Positions 37,461 to 47,302 of a stretch of 64,000 bases of DNA are shown here, piece by piece (the first letter of the stretch is position 1; every line of letters begins with the position of its first letter). The translations under genes were made by a program, and so were the position numbers. Source of the DNA: Rahnella sikkimica (GTDB lineage Bacteria; Pseudomonadota; Gammaproteobacteria; Enterobacterales; Enterobacteriaceae); contig NZ_CP019062.1 of assembly GCF_002951615.1 (NCBI RefSeq), positions 1,612,001 to 1,676,000 on the forward strand, written 5' to 3'. The notes under the pieces are model-generated. The model did not search any database and had not been told where the DNA came from. It saw only the letters and a program-made list of their open reading frames with translations.

Positions 37461-37629
37461 AAACCTAGTCTGACGCGCTGAGGAAAACTTTTGCGCGGAT
37501 CACAGTTTGTTCAACTCATAGATTCTGCGATATGATTCAGCCAGAATTCATTTTAAATTTGCCTGACACATCACAGTTAACAACATTCCGTTAACGAACA
37601 ATTGATCTACATTTTGATAAGTGTTCACT

Positions 37630-38604
37630 ATGAATGATAAGACAACGCTTTCTGATCTGACTAACCATCCGGAATTCAGCATGGGCGAAGAGGAACTGCT
37701 GGCGCGCACCGCCTGGTTCTATTACCACGACGGTCTGACCCAGAATGAGATTGGTGAACGACTTGGCCTGACGCGGCTGAAAGTGTCGCGTCTGCTGGAA
37801 AAAGGCCGGCAATCCGGGGTGATCCGCGTACAAATCAACTCGCGTTTTGAGGGGTGTCTGGCGCTGGAAAACACCCTGCTCGAACGTTTTGGTTTGCAGC
37901 AGATCCGCGTTTTGCCGCAGCTTGCAGACGGTTCGCTGAGCGCCCGTCTGGGTGTCGGCGCGGCGCATATGCTGATGACATTGCTGAAACCCCAACAACT
38001 GCTGGCGGTCGGATTTGGCGAAACGGCCATGAGCACGCTGCAACATCTGAGCGGCTTTATCGCCTCGCAGCAGATCAGGATGGTCACGCTTTCCGGCGGT
38101 GTCGGGCCGTATATGACCGGCATCGGACAGCTCGACGCGGCCTGCGGCGTCAGCATTATTCCCGCGCCGCTGCGTGCCTCATCGGCCAGCGTGGCAGCGA
38201 TTTTCCGGCAGGAACGCAATGTTCATGACGTGATGCTGGCGGCCTGCGCGGCGGATATCGCGGTGGTCGGCATCGGTTCGCTGAACCAGAAACAGGAAGC
38301 GACGATCTTGCGCTCCGGTTATATCAGCGAAGGCGAGCAGTTGCTGTTTGGCCGCAAAGGCGCGGTCGGCGACATCCTCGGCTTCTTTATGCAGCGAAAC
38401 GGCGAACTGGCGGAAAACATGGCGATCCACGATGAACTGATCGCCGTCGCGCCCGCCGATCTGGCCAGTATTCCGACCGTTTTAGGCGTGGCAGGCGGCG
38501 TCGAGAAAGCCGAAGCCATCGTCGCGGCGCTGAAAGGCAAACGAATTAACGCACTGGTTACTGAAGAGAGCACAGCAAGAGCCATGCTGGCGTTGCTCGG
38601 CTGA
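37630..38604 (+). CDS. lsrR: Lsr repressor LsrR
   Basis: SorC/DeoR-type repressor of the lsr genes, released by phosphorylated AI-2. 324 residues from the ATG at 37630; a GTG at 37621 is in frame. The N-terminal helix-turn-helix is [20 protein letters not shown] followed by [19 protein letters not shown]; the C-terminal sugar-phosphate domain holds [45 protein letters not shown] and [11 protein letters not shown]. The first residues before [10 protein letters not shown] differ from E. coli. lsrK follows on the same strand, forming lsrRK. Confidence 0.95.
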   Translation: MNDKTTLSDLTNHPEFSMGEEELLARTAWFYYHDGLTQNEIGERLGLTRLKVSRLLEKGRQSGVIRVQINSRFEGCLALENTLLERFGLQQIRVLPQLADGSLSARLGVGAAHMLMTLLKPQQLLAVGFGETAMSTLQHLSGFIASQQIRMVTLSGGVGPYMTGIGQLDAACGVSIIPAPLRASSASVAAIFRQERNVHDVMLAACAADIAVVGIGSLNQKQEATILRSGYISEGEQLLFGRKGAVGDILGFFMQRNGELAENMAIHDELIAVAPADLASIPTVLGVAGGVEKAEAIVAALKGKRINALVTEESTARAMLALLG

Positions 38605-38674
38605 CCCGCAGGGAGTGAGGGGTGTGGCGGTCAGGTAAACGGTGCCCGATAAACTGGCACGAGAGAACGTAGCG

Positions 38675-40267
38675 ATGACCTCTACCCTGAACTCTGACGA
38701 CGATCGTAGCTATTTAATGGCGCTGGATGCTGGTACCGGCAGTATCCGTGCGGTGATTTTCAATCTCGAAGGCGAACAGATTGCCGCCGGACAGGCCGAG
38801 TGGATCCATCTGGCACTGCCGGATGTGCCCGGTTCAATGGAGTTTGATCTGCACAAAAACTGGCAACTGGCCTGCCAGTGTATCCGCCAGGCGCTGCACG
38901 AAGCGCATCTCCCCGCCTCCGCCATCCGCGCCGTCGCCGCCTGTTCGATGCGCGAAGGGATTGTGCTCTACGATAAATCCGGCGAACCGGTCTGGGCCTG
39001 CGCCAACGTCGATGCCCGCGCCAGCCGTGAAGTTTCCGAGCTAAAAGAAATTCACGATTTCGAATTTGAACGCGAAGTGTATGAATGCTCCGGCCAGACG
39101 CTGGCACTCAGCGCCATGCCGCGCCTGCTGTGGCTGGCGCACCATCGGCCAGATATTTACCGTCAGGCCGCGACCGTCACCATGATCAGCGACTGGCTGG
39201 CGTATATGCTCAGCGGCGAGCTGGCGGTTGACCCGTCTAACGCCGGTACCACCGGCATGCTGGATTTGGCGACCCGCAACTGGCGGCCTGAGCTGTTAGA
39301 CATGGCCGGTCTGCGCGCCGATATGCTTTCCCCGGTCGCCGAAACCGGCACGCGTCTGGGCTATGTGACTGCCAGCGCAGCGGAACTCAGCGGCCTGAAA
39401 GCCGGAACCCCCGTCGGCATGGGCGGCGGCGATGCCCAGCTCGGCACGCTCGGTTTGGGGCTGGTGCGCCCAGGTCAGACCGCCGTTTTAGGCGGCACTT
39501 TCTGGCAGCAGATTGTGAATTTACCGGAGCCGGTCACCGATCCGGAAATGAACATCCGCGTCAATCCGCACGTTATTCCCGGCATGGCCCAGGCCGAATC
39601 CATCAGTTTCTTTACCGGCCTGACGATGCGCTGGTTCCGCGATGCGTTCTGCACCGAGGAAAAAACCCTCGCCGGACGGCTGGGTGTGGATACTTACAGC
39701 CTGCTGGAAGACATGGCCGCCCGCGTGCCGGTGGGTTCGTGGGGCGTGACACCGGTCTTTTCCGATGCGATGCATTTTAAAAACTGGTATCACGCCGCGC
39801 CGTCGTTTATCAATCTGTCCATCGACCCGGAAAAGTGCAATAAACCGACGCTGTTCCGCGCGCTGGAAGAAAACGCCGCGATCGTCTCGGCCTGTAATCT
39901 GGATATGATCGCCCGTTTTTCCGGCGTGCGCGCAAAATCGCTGGTGTTCTCCGGCGGCGGTTCAAAAGGAAAACTGTGGTGTCAGATTCTGAGTGACGTT
40001 ACGGGTGTGCCGGTCAACGTGCCGGTCGTGAAAGAAGCCACCGCGTTAGGCTGTGCGATTGCGGCAGGTGTCGCGGCAGGCGTTTATGCCTCGCTGGCCG
40101 AAACCGGAGAAGCGCTGGTGCGCTGGGAACGGGAATATCAGCCGGACGTGGCGAATCACGCGAAGTATCTGGTGCAGAAAGCCAACTGGCAGGAAGTGTA
40201 CGCGGATCAGCTGAGGCTGGTGGACAGGCAACTGACGACGTCGATGTGGAAAGCACCCGGATTGTGA
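38675..40267 (+). CDS. lsrK: Autoinducer-2 kinase LsrK
   Basis: FGGY-family kinase that phosphorylates imported AI-2, trapping it and generating the LsrR ligand. 530 residues from the ATG at 38675 (GAGAGA upstream; GTG at 38642 also in frame). [20 protein letters not shown] is the phosphate-binding start, followed by [60 protein letters not shown] and [29 protein letters not shown]-terminus TSMWKAPGL matches E. coli. A dispersed repeat (unit 3) starts 49 bp later. Confidence 0.95.
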   Translation: MTSTLNSDDDRSYLMALDAGTGSIRAVIFNLEGEQIAAGQAEWIHLALPDVPGSMEFDLHKNWQLACQCIRQALHEAHLPASAIRAVAACSMREGIVLYDKSGEPVWACANVDARASREVSELKEIHDFEFEREVYECSGQTLALSAMPRLLWLAHHRPDIYRQAATVTMISDWLAYMLSGELAVDPSNAGTTGMLDLATRNWRPELLDMAGLRADMLSPVAETGTRLGYVTASAAELSGLKAGTPVGMGGGDAQLGTLGLGLVRPGQTAVLGGTFWQQIVNLPEPVTDPEMNIRVNPHVIPGMAQAESISFFTGLTMRWFRDAFCTEEKTLAGRLGVDTYSLLEDMAARVPVGSWGVTPVFSDAMHFKNWYHAAPSFINLSIDPEKCNKPTLFRALEENAAIVSACNLDMIARFSGVRAKSLVFSGGGSKGKLWCQILSDVTGVPVNVPVVKEATALGCAIAAGVAAGVYASLAETGEALVRWEREYQPDVANHAKYLVQKANWQEVYADQLRLVDRQLTTSMWKAPGL

Positions 40268-40315
40268 TACCGGAGGGTGGGTTGCCACACAAACAGGCTT
40301 AAAAACAAATTCAAC

Positions 40316-40551
40316 ACCTTGGGCTCGCCGCCCAAACTGGCCCAAAGGGCGCGTTAACGCGCGCGCCCTCTGGACACCCGCGCTTTTTAACTGCGCGCTG
40401 CCGCTTGTAAAGTATGTTTCAGCAACTCCGGCTATTGCCGCAAACACCGCCGCTGCGCGGTACTTTCGCTTCGGGTTCGAACCTGCTCGAAAAAAACCTC
40501 TCGCTGTTTCTCACCACTCTCTCAACGTCGTTTTGAAAGCGGCCAAAGGCT
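40316..40551 (+). repeat. Dispersed intergenic repeat, unit 3
   Basis: Starts with the GGGCTCGCCGCCC arm, then the 12-bp hairpin CCAAAGGGCGCG/CGCGCCCTCTGG, a T5 tract and ACTGCGCGCTGCCGCT; its first 90 bases equal those of unit 2 read on the other strand. The second half (CCGCCGCTGCGCGGTACTTTC ... AAAGCGGCCAAAGGCT) is more divergent. It follows lsrK and faces unit 4 across 42 bp. Confidence 0.88.
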
Positions 40552-40593
40552 ATGTAATTCGGAAGATAGATGCAGGCTGATTTTGAATTGAAA

Positions 40594-40853
40594 AAGCCTC
40601 CAGCCGCTTTCAGAAAGCTTGCTGAATGAGTGTTTCGAGACCGAAAGGCTCGAATACCGAAATGAAGGTACCGCGCAGCGGCAAGTTTTCGCGGCAATAG
40701 CAGGAGTTGCTGAAATATAGCCAGCGAGCGATAGCGCGGGTTGTAAAAAGACGTGGAGATTCCAAAGAGGCCCCGTCCTGGGCCTCTTTGGTCGGTTTCG
40801 GCGCGAGCCGCTGAGCAATCACTGCAATTGAAAAACCGAAAATTTCTCGGTCC
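40594..40853 (-). repeat. Dispersed intergenic repeat, unit 4
   Basis: Inverted relative to unit 3. Its outer end carries TTTCGGTTTTTC ... GCCGAAACCGA arms, its hairpin is CCAAAGAGGCCC/GGGCCTCTTTGG (40762-40773 with 40780-40791), followed by a T5 tract. The stretch around CGAGCCTTTCGGTCTCGAAA and CATTCAGCAAGCTTTCTGAA is almost the same as in unit 6. With unit 3 it fills the lsrK-yohJ gap. Confidence 0.88.
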
Positions 40854-40980
40854 ATTTAATAAATTCGCTCGACTTTAAACTGCGGGCTTCGGGCTTCCAG
40901 CCCAAAAATCAAACACGTTTTCCTCGTTTCTTAAACGCCCAGATCGCATACACTTCATTCCTAAATTTCATACTGAGTTA

Positions 40981-40996
40981 TGTGGCGCAGATCACA
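40981..40996 (+). promoter_or_regulatory. CRP site upstream of yohJK
   Basis: TGTGG-CGCAGA-TCACA matches the CRP consensus at 9 of 10 positions, 45-60 bp before the yohJ ATG. A TATGAT hexamer lies at 41006-41011. E. coli yohJK is thought to be cAMP-CRP dependent, which fits. Confidence 0.7.
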
Positions 40997-41040
40997 TCTT
41001 AATTGTATGATGAATACATCATTCAAGCGGGCAAATCACT

Positions 41041-41442
41041 ATGAACAACGTATTGTCACTGGCATTTAACTATATCCGGGCATTTATCCTGATATACCTG
41101 TGCCTGTTCGCCGGAAACGCGATTTCATCTCTTTTACCGATCACTATCCCCGGCAGCATCATCGGGATGCTGATCCTGTTCGGGCTGCTTTCCACGCAAA
41201 TTTTGCCGTTTAAGTGGGTCAAACCGGGCTGCAATGTTCTGATCCGCTATATGGCGTTGCTGTTCGTGCCCATCGGCGTCGGGGTAATGAATTACTACGA
41301 GCAGTTACGCACGCAGTTCGGCCCGCTGGTGGTGTCTTGTCTGGTGAGTACGATTATTGTGTTGCTGGTCGTCGCCTATTGTTCCCACTATATCCACGGG
41401 GATCGCGGCACGGTGACTGACAAGGCGGAGAAGAAAAAATGA
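41041..41442 (+). CDS. yohJ: CidA/LrgA-family membrane protein YohJ
   Basis: A 133-residue inner-membrane protein with four hydrophobic helices and a charged C-terminal tail ([13 protein letters not shown]). The motifs [23 protein letters not shown] and [12 protein letters not shown] define the holin-like UPF0299/LrgA family. In other bacteria these pair with LrgB-like proteins and have been linked to murein hydrolase control and to transport of small carboxylates or nucleosides; the role in enterics is not settled. Its stop overlaps yohK (ATGA). A strong CRP site lies upstream. Confidence 0.93.
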   Translation: MNNVLSLAFNYIRAFILIYLCLFAGNAISSLLPITIPGSIIGMLILFGLLSTQILPFKWVKPGCNVLIRYMALLFVPIGVGVMNYYEQLRTQFGPLVVSCLVSTIIVLLVVAYCSHYIHGDRGTVTDKAEKKK

Positions 41443-42134
41443 TTGATATCCTGTGGTCACTTCCGCTGACGCTGCTGGTGTTTTTCGCCGCCCGCAAGCT
41501 GGCAATCAAACTCAAAATGCCGTTACTCAATCCGCTGCTGATGTCGATGGTGATTATCATCCCTCTGCTGCTGGTCACGAATATCCCTTACACCCGCTAT
41601 TTCGCCGGCAGTAAGATCCTCAATGATTTGCTGCAACCCGCCGTCGTCGCGCTGGCGTTTCCGCTTTACGAGCAACTGCACCAGATCCGTGCCCGCTGGA
41701 AATCTATCATCAGTATCTGTTTTATCGGCAGCATCGTGGCGATGACCACCGGTACGGCGATTGCGTTATGGATGGGGGCAACGCCGGAAATTGCCGCGTC
41801 AGTGATGCCGAAATCCGTCACCACGCCGATTGCGATGGCCACCGCACAATCCATTCACGGTATTCCGGCCATCAGCGCCGTGTGCGTGATTTTTGTCGGG
41901 ATCCTGGGCGCAGTGTTTGGTCACAGTATTTTGAACGTGCTGAAGATCACCACCAAAGCCTCACGCGGTCTGGCGATGGGTACCGCATCACACGCACTGG
42001 GCACCGCCCGCTGCGCCGAAATGGATTATCAGGAAGGCGCATTCAGCTCACTGGCACTGGTGATTTGCGGGATTATCACCTCCCTCCTCGCCCCTTTCCT
42101 GTTCCCCGTCCTGCTCGCTCTTTTCGGACATTAA
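41439..42134 (+). CDS. yohK: CidB/LrgB-family membrane protein YohK
   Basis: A 231-residue partner of YohJ with about seven hydrophobic helices. [55 protein letters not shown] and [20 protein letters not shown] are LrgB-family signatures. ATGA overlap with yohJ shows one operon. Molecular activity in enterics uncertain, as for YohJ. Confidence 0.94.
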   Translation: MIDILWSLPLTLLVFFAARKLAIKLKMPLLNPLLMSMVIIIPLLLVTNIPYTRYFAGSKILNDLLQPAVVALAFPLYEQLHQIRARWKSIISICFIGSIVAMTTGTAIALWMGATPEIAASVMPKSVTTPIAMATAQSIHGIPAISAVCVIFVGILGAVFGHSILNVLKITTKASRGLAMGTASHALGTARCAEMDYQEGAFSSLALVICGIITSLLAPFLFPVLLALFGH

Positions 42135-42166
42135 TTTAGCAAACCGAACGTTCCTCGAAATAGTCC

Positions 42167-42273
42167 GGATTGGATCAAGGCGGCAACTGAACGAATCCCC
42201 GGGAGCATACAATAAGTATGTGACCGGGGTGAGCGAAAGCGCCAACGATGAGCCAGTTCGGAATATGAAGAGG
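42167..42273. repeat. Serratia/Yersinia-type intergenic repeat
   Basis: GGATTGGATCAAGGCGGCAA, then a hairpin (CCCCGG 42197-42202 with CCGGGG 42224-42229, inner CATAC/GTATG arms, AATAA loop), then GTGAGCGAAAGCGCCAACGA. I recall near-identical stretches in many intergenic regions of Serratia and Yersinia. Only one copy lies in this window, so its repeat nature rests on that recollection. Confidence 0.5.
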
Positions 42274-42280
42274 AAAAAGC

Positions 42281-42314
42281 GTATGTCACTTCAACCTTAG
42301 AAAAAGTGACATAC
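42281..42314. repeat. 11-bp perfect inverted repeat
   Basis: GTATGTCACTT at 42281-42291 and its complement at 42304-42314, 12-nt loop. Possible transcript-end hairpin between the convergent yohK and flgL. Confidence 0.55.
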
Positions 42315-42407
42315 AAAGCTGAACGTACCCGGTTTAAGTACAGTCAGAAAAAGGCCTGCGTATCTGCGTTAGCCGCAGACGGCAGTCGATAACGAAGAGA
42401 GTTAACG

Positions 42408-42427
42408 GGCGCGTCAGGCGACGCGCC
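42408..42427 (-). terminator. Hairpin after flgL
   Basis: Perfect 8-bp GC stem GGCGCGTC/GACGCGCC with an AGGC loop, 8 bp after the flgL stop. No T-run of note follows, so its strength as a terminator is uncertain. Confidence 0.6.
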
Positions 42428-42434
42428 GGAAGTC

Positions 42435-43397
42435 TTAGGAATTCATCTGGAACAGGGACATGCCCTGCATAGCGCTGTAGGTTTTGTAAGAGGCCTGGAG
42501 CGCAACCTGTTGCAGCGTGTACGTCGAGATAGCGGACGTCCAGTCAGTATCCACCAGGTTACTCAGTTTGGTCGAGTTTGCCACTTCGCGGTTATCACCG
42601 AGCGTATCCAGATTATCCAGTTCGCTCATCTGGGTACCCAGCTCTGAACGCACAGACAGCACGTTGTTGAGTGAGTTGTTCAGGCCACGGTTGGCTTTAT
42701 CAATCGCATCTGAATATTCGGTATCTGAGGTGTAATCCGCTGAAGGTGTTTTCAGCGCGGTCAGCGCACCGTCGATGGTTTTGAAGATATCGGATTCACT
42801 GGCTGAGCCATCGGGTTCCGCTCGCGCGTCACCGGTTAATGAATCGAACACCTGATTGCCGGTGTGGCTGATGGTCATGGTACGGCTGGCATCCACCTGC
42901 TGGGTCAGCGCCGTCGTCCCACCGGAATAGGTCACGGCACCCGTTGTCGCATCTTGCGTGTACGGCGGCGTGTCACTTTTGTAACCGGCAAAAATGTAAC
43001 GACCATTACCGTCGGTGCTGTTAGCCAGGTTCAGCAGCTGTGATTTCAGGCTTTGCAGTTTGGTCGCCAGAGAAGATCGGTCGTCGTCGCTCAGTGAACC
43101 GTCACCAGCCTGAACGATCAGCGTCTGCGCGTCCTGAATGGTCGATGTCACGCTGCTTAACGTGGATTCTTCCTGACTCATGCTCTGGTTGGCAAAAGTA
43201 CGCGCAACAGAATACTGCGTGTTTTCTGCCTGTGCCTGACGCACTAATACAGCCTGTGAGGCAGCCAGCGGGTCATCCGAAGGCTTGCTGACTTTCGAAC
43301 CGGTAGACAGCTGTAAGCCGGTCGCCTGGAAGCGGCTCTGCCCGTCTAACACTGCATTCATGTTCTGGTTGTAAATCATACTGGTACTAAGGCGCAT
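42435..43397 (-). CDS. flgL: Flagellar hook-filament junction protein FlgL (HAP3)
   Basis: Secreted structural protein that sits between FlgK and the filament. 320 residues (E. coli 317). N-terminus MRLSTSMIYNQNMNAVLDGQ and C-terminus TLQQVALQASYKTYSAMQGM are the flagellin-like coiled-coil ends (D0/D1), with a variable middle. It lacks a Sec signal, as expected for export through the flagellar type III apparatus. 27 bp after flgK; the two share a sigma-28 promoter. Confidence 0.96.
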   Translation of the reverse strand: MRLSTSMIYNQNMNAVLDGQSRFQATGLQLSTGSKVSKPSDDPLAASQAVLVRQAQAENTQYSVARTFANQSMSQEESTLSSVTSTIQDAQTLIVQAGDGSLSDDDRSSLATKLQSLKSQLLNLANSTDGNGRYIFAGYKSDTPPYTQDATTGAVTYSGGTTALTQQVDASRTMTISHTGNQVFDSLTGDARAEPDGSASESDIFKTIDGALTALKTPSADYTSDTEYSDAIDKANRGLNNSLNNVLSVRSELGTQMSELDNLDTLGDNREVANSTKLSNLVDTDWTSAISTYTLQQVALQASYKTYSAMQGMSLFQMNS

Positions 43398-43424
43398 GGC
43401 ATCAGTTCCTTATCAGTTCAAAGA

Positions 43425-45077
43425 TCAGCGAATGTTGATGATCGCGTCAAAGATGGTCGAAGCCGTCTGCACAACCTGTGCGTTCGCCAGATAATATTGC
43501 TGGTAACGTTGCAGATTGCCGTATTCCTCATCGAGGTTAACCCCGGAGATAGACTGCTGTTGCGTGGTCAGCTGCGTAACGATATTGGCCTGCGCCGTGC
43601 TGGTGGTGGTCAGCGTAGACACCTGGTTACCGACGTTACTCACCAGGCTGGCATACGCGCCCGTCAGGGTGGATTTACCTTCCACCAGTTTGGCTGTTTG
43701 CAGATTCAGCAATTTTTGGGCGTTGGTGTTATCGCTCACGCCGCTGTCCGCAGCACCTGCGGCGGCAATCAGGGAGGAATCACTGATGGCGACATTCAGG
43801 CTACCGGCAACGTTGCTCACCGTTTTGATGGTGATGCTGTCGTTGGTGGCTGGCGTGCCCGTGACGGACACGGATAAACCGTCAAAATCCATCGTCGGAT
43901 TGCCGCTGCTGTCAGTTCCCGCGGTCGGGGTAATAGACGCCCCGTCAGAAACGCGGGTCACATTCCACGCGGTGCCGTTATAAGCCATCGTGTAGTCGCT
44001 GGCTTTTACGGCCGTCGTATCTTTGTAGGCGACACTCAGTTCCGCTGACCCGGTGTTTTTGGTATTCGCAACCGTGGTAGCCCCGGTGAACGAGAAGAAG
44101 TTTGTACCGGCGTCACCGTTGAGATCAAAACCCGCTTTGTTGGTGGTGTTGAAAGCATCAGCCATGGACAGCGCAAGCTGACCCAGCTGGTTGATGGCCG
44201 GTTCGAGGTTATCTTTGCGGAACGCCAGCGTGCCACCCAGTGACCCGGTGGTCAGACGGCTTTCCTGAAGTTGCATGACTGAGCCATCAGGCTGCGTCAT
44301 ACCAACGGTCAGTTTGGACGGATCCGCAGCCGACGCCATCGCCACAACGGTTTTCGCCGTCCCACCGCTCACCAGCGGCGTACCGTTGGCAAAGGAAACG
44401 TTGTAGGTGTCACCGTCCTGCTGCGTCACGGTCACACCGGTAATGTCATTAAGCTGGCTGACCAGTTGATCACGCTGATCGAGCAAGGCATTTGGTTCCT
44501 GCCCTGTGCTGCCGCGTGTGGCGGTGATCTGATTGTTCAGCTTGGCAATCTGTGAAGCAAAGGTGTTGATCTGGTCAACGTTCTGCGTCACCTGCTGGTT
44601 AACGGCGGTATTCATGTCGCTCAGGTATTTCGCTGAGCTGTTGAACTGCGCGGTTAAGCCCTGCGCTTCACCCAAAACAGCCTGACGCGCCGAGCTGTCG
44701 CTGGCATTGCTGGTCAGGGTTTGCAGGCCTTTGAAGAACGTTGCCATGGTGGCATCAATGCCGGTGGAGCTGTCACCGAGCAGGTCATCGATTGAACTGG
44801 CCTGATCAAGCTGCGTTGACAGTGCGCTGCCTGATGCACTGGCACCCAGCAATTGCTTCACGACAAAAGAGTTATATTCACGGTTCACGCCCGTCACCGT
44901 CACCCCATTACCCATGTACCCGACAGGCGTGGATGTCCCGTTGCTCTGGGCAATGATGGCAGTCTGGCGGTTATAACCGGCCACGCTGATGTTTGCGATG
45001 TTGTTCCCGGTGGTACTGAGCGCTGCCTGCGCCGCGTTCAGTCCGCTCATTGCGGTATTAATTAAGCTACTGGACAT
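43425..45077 (-). CDS. flgK: Flagellar hook-associated protein FlgK (HAP1)
   Basis: First hook-filament junction protein, 550 residues. The N-terminus (SSLINTAMSGLNAAQAALSTT, GNNIANISVAGYNRQ) is the rod/hook/HAP signature; residues 160-300 are coiled-coil rich; the C-terminus GVNLDEEYGNLQRYQQYYLA, NAQVVQTASTIFDAIINIR is the conserved flg_bbr_C motif. Exported by the flagellar secretion system with FlgN as chaperone, encoded at 54 kb. A near-consensus sigma-28 promoter lies about 90 bp upstream. Confidence 0.97.
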   Translation of the reverse strand: MSSSLINTAMSGLNAAQAALSTTGNNIANISVAGYNRQTAIIAQSNGTSTPVGYMGNGVTVTGVNREYNSFVVKQLLGASASGSALSTQLDQASSIDDLLGDSSTGIDATMATFFKGLQTLTSNASDSSARQAVLGEAQGLTAQFNSSAKYLSDMNTAVNQQVTQNVDQINTFASQIAKLNNQITATRGSTGQEPNALLDQRDQLVSQLNDITGVTVTQQDGDTYNVSFANGTPLVSGGTAKTVVAMASAADPSKLTVGMTQPDGSVMQLQESRLTTGSLGGTLAFRKDNLEPAINQLGQLALSMADAFNTTNKAGFDLNGDAGTNFFSFTGATTVANTKNTGSAELSVAYKDTTAVKASDYTMAYNGTAWNVTRVSDGASITPTAGTDSSGNPTMDFDGLSVSVTGTPATNDSITIKTVSNVAGSLNVAISDSSLIAAAGAADSGVSDNTNAQKLLNLQTAKLVEGKSTLTGAYASLVSNVGNQVSTLTTTSTAQANIVTQLTTQQQSISGVNLDEEYGNLQRYQQYYLANAQVVQTASTIFDAIINIR

Positions 45078-45166
45078 GAGTGACCTTTTGGCTGCCGGTG
45101 ACTTTTTACCACCGTGTAATTAAGGGAACTGAATCGGGGCTTTCCCCTTTTCCCATTCTGATCGTG

Positions 45167-45193
45167 TTATCGGCCTTTACGGCTAAAACTTGA
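45167..45193 (-). promoter_or_regulatory. Sigma-28 (FliA) promoter of flgKL
   Basis: On the minus strand TCAAGTTT, 11 bp, GCCGATAA: 7 of 8 and 8 of 8 matches to TAAAGTTT-N11-GCCGATAA. It lies in the 140-bp gap between flgJ and flgK, about 90 bp before the flgK ATG. Confidence 0.92.
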
Positions 45194-45217
45194 GAAAAAA
45201 ATCACGGTTTTGCAGGG

Positions 45218-46186
45218 CTAAAAAATATCTTTTAAATCATGGCTGTATGCTTTCACAGCCTGCTCGCCTGCGCCTTTGATTTTTTGTATCACACTGACCA
45301 GTTTTTCGGCGTAATTCGGGTCCGTCGCGTAGCCCGCACGTTGCAGTGCATGTGCGGCCTGTTCAGGGGTATTGGCAGACGCCACCTGGGCATAACGCGG
45401 GTTGTTGGTGAGGAGTTTGATGTAATCGCTGATCGCTTCCACGTAGGAGCCGTAAACGCGGAAGCTGGCCTGGACTTTTTTCGCCACGCCGTTGGTGTAT
45501 TCCGTGGTCGTGATGTTGGTGGTCGGGCCGTCCCAGCTGCTGCCCGCTTTGATGCCAAACAGGTTGTAACTGCGTTTGCCGTCGGCGGTGGGGATTTCGC
45601 GCTGTCCCCAGCCCGATTCCAGCGCGGCCTGCGCCACAATCAGCTGATGGGAAATACCGCTGTCTTTACTCGCCACCTGTGCCGGAATGCTCAGGCTGGA
45701 GACGAACTGCCCGCTGTCGACCGGCAACGGCGCGCCGCCGGTAGTGCGGTCTGGCGCGGTCGGAATGACTTTACGCAGATACTGTTCCATTGCCTGAATC
45801 GGCATAGTTTTCAGCACTTCGCCGTCCAGCGCCATCGGTGTGGTGCCCGCCAGTTCCGACGGCTGTTTGGTGCCGCCGGTCAGCTGTTCCACCATCATGT
45901 CGGCCATGCCCAACCCTTTGTCGGACATGTCCTGGGCAATTTGCTGATCGTACATCGATGTATAAAGTTTGGTGGACTGGTTATCCAGGATCCCGCCCTG
46001 CGGCAAAGCCTGACGCATACTTTTCAGCATCATCTGCACGAAGACGCCTTCGAACTGCTTGGCGACTTCTTTGATGTGGGCCTGCGGATCCTGCGAAACA
46101 TCCCGCTTCAGTTTATTCAGGGAATTGGTGTCATACGCCGCACCCTGCGGGTCAAACGACCCTGACATCGACATCAGATCGCTCAT
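45218..46186 (-). CDS. flgJ: Flagellar rod cap / peptidoglycan hydrolase FlgJ
   Basis: Bifunctional periplasmic protein of 322 residues. The N-terminal rod-assembly domain (KEVAKQFEGVFVQMMLKSMR, MYDQQIAQDMSDKGLGMADMM) caps the growing rod; the C-terminal GH73 glucosaminidase domain (about 170-322) opens a hole in peptidoglycan and carries ALESGWGQREI with the catalytic glutamate and SYNLFGIKAG. ATG overlaps the flgI stop by one base (TGATG). Confidence 0.97.
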   Translation of the reverse strand: MSDLMSMSGSFDPQGAAYDTNSLNKLKRDVSQDPQAHIKEVAKQFEGVFVQMMLKSMRQALPQGGILDNQSTKLYTSMYDQQIAQDMSDKGLGMADMMVEQLTGGTKQPSELAGTTPMALDGEVLKTMPIQAMEQYLRKVIPTAPDRTTGGAPLPVDSGQFVSSLSIPAQVASKDSGISHQLIVAQAALESGWGQREIPTADGKRSYNLFGIKAGSSWDGPTTNITTTEYTNGVAKKVQASFRVYGSYVEAISDYIKLLTNNPRYAQVASANTPEQAAHALQRAGYATDPNYAEKLVSVIQKIKGAGEQAVKAYSHDLKDIF

Positions 46187-47292
46187 CAGATAATTTCCAA
46201 ATCAGCACGCAGGCATCCGGCTGTTTTCATGGCCTGCAAGATGGACATCAGATCGATAGGCGTCGCGCCTAACGCATTAAGTGTGCGCACGACGTTATTC
46301 AGGCTGGCGCTCGAACGCACCTGCTGAATCGACCCGCCGGACTGACGAACGGAAATATTGGTATTTGGCGTCACCACGGTCTGGCCGCCGCCAAATGGCG
46401 TATTCGGCTGGCTCACGTCGTTCTGGCGATCGACCACCACGGAGAGATTGCCCTGCGCCACGGCGCAGTTGTCCAGCGTGACGTCGCGGTTCATCACTAC
46501 CGAACCGGTACGGGAGTTGATGATCACTTTCGCGTCCATCGGCCCGACGTTAACTTCGATGTTCTGAATCTGCGCCAGAATGCGCACCTGCGAGGTATTC
46601 CCGCGCGGTACGATCACCTGAATGTTGCGGGAATCCAGCGCCGACGCAGTGCCCAGCCCCTGACGGTTGATGGCATCGCTGACCTGCTGTGCCAGATTGA
46701 AATCTTCGTCATTCAGTTGCAGGCTGATTACGCCTTGCGTGCCGAACGTGCTCGGCAGTTCGCGTTCAATCGTCGCCCCGCCGGTGATACGCCCGCCGGA
46801 AACCTGGTTGACCGTGACGCTGCTGCCCCCGGCTGAAGCCCCGGCACCGCCGACCAGCACGTTACCTTGTGCCAGTGCGTAAACCTGGTTATCCACCCCT
46901 TTCATTGGCGTCATCAGCAAGGTTCCGCCGCGAATACTTTTGGCGTTACCCATCGAAGACACCACAACATCTATCGCCTGACCGGCACGGGAAAACGGCG
47001 GCATTTTGGCGGTGACCATCACGGCCGCCACGTTTTTCAGCTGCATGTTGGTACCCGCCGGAACGGTGATCCCCAACTGGGACAACATGTTGGTCAGCGT
47101 CTGAGTAGTAAACGGCGTCTGCGTGGTCTGGTCACCGGTTCCGTCGAGGCCGACGACTAAGCCGTAGCCGATCAGGGCGTTATCACGCACACCCTGTACT
47201 GTCGTTAAATCACGAATACGGTCGGCGGATGCGGGCAGTACCACCAGGGCGGAAGCCGCCAGACATAAGATACCGGAGAGAAGTTTTCGCAT
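46186..47292 (-). CDS. flgI: Flagellar P-ring protein FlgI
   Basis: Forms the periplasmic P ring bushing around the rod in the peptidoglycan layer. 368 residues with a cleavable Sec signal ([23 protein letters not shown], then [15 protein letters not shown]). Conserved stretches [37 protein letters not shown] and the C-terminal [20 protein letters not shown]. Ten bp after flgH and overlapping flgJ by one base. Confidence 0.97.
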   Translation of the reverse strand: MRKLLSGILCLAASALVVLPASADRIRDLTTVQGVRDNALIGYGLVVGLDGTGDQTTQTPFTTQTLTNMLSQLGITVPAGTNMQLKNVAAVMVTAKMPPFSRAGQAIDVVVSSMGNAKSIRGGTLLMTPMKGVDNQVYALAQGNVLVGGAGASAGGSSVTVNQVSGGRITGGATIERELPSTFGTQGVISLQLNDEDFNLAQQVSDAINRQGLGTASALDSRNIQVIVPRGNTSQVRILAQIQNIEVNVGPMDAKVIINSRTGSVVMNRDVTLDNCAVAQGNLSVVVDRQNDVSQPNTPFGGGQTVVTPNTNISVRQSGGSIQQVRSSASLNNVVRTLNALGATPIDLMSILQAMKTAGCLRADLEII

Positions 47293-47302
47293 GATTGCCT
47301 CG

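Larger units (their letters stand above)
42135..42434. other. Intergenic region yohK-flgL with repeat and hairpins
   Basis: A 300-bp gap between convergent genes. It contains a Serratia/Yersinia-type repeat (42167-42273), an 11-bp inverted repeat (42281-42314) and a GC-rich hairpin just after flgL (42408-42427). No ORF is supported. Confidence 0.7.

Noticed and set aside
40419..40855. Short minus-strand frames in the lsrK-yohJ gap
   Set aside because: Same repeat family; frames are not shared between units.
45239..46165. A 308-codon plus-strand open frame over flgJ
   Set aside because: Mirror of flgJ codon bias; the opposite strand encodes an unmistakable FlgJ.
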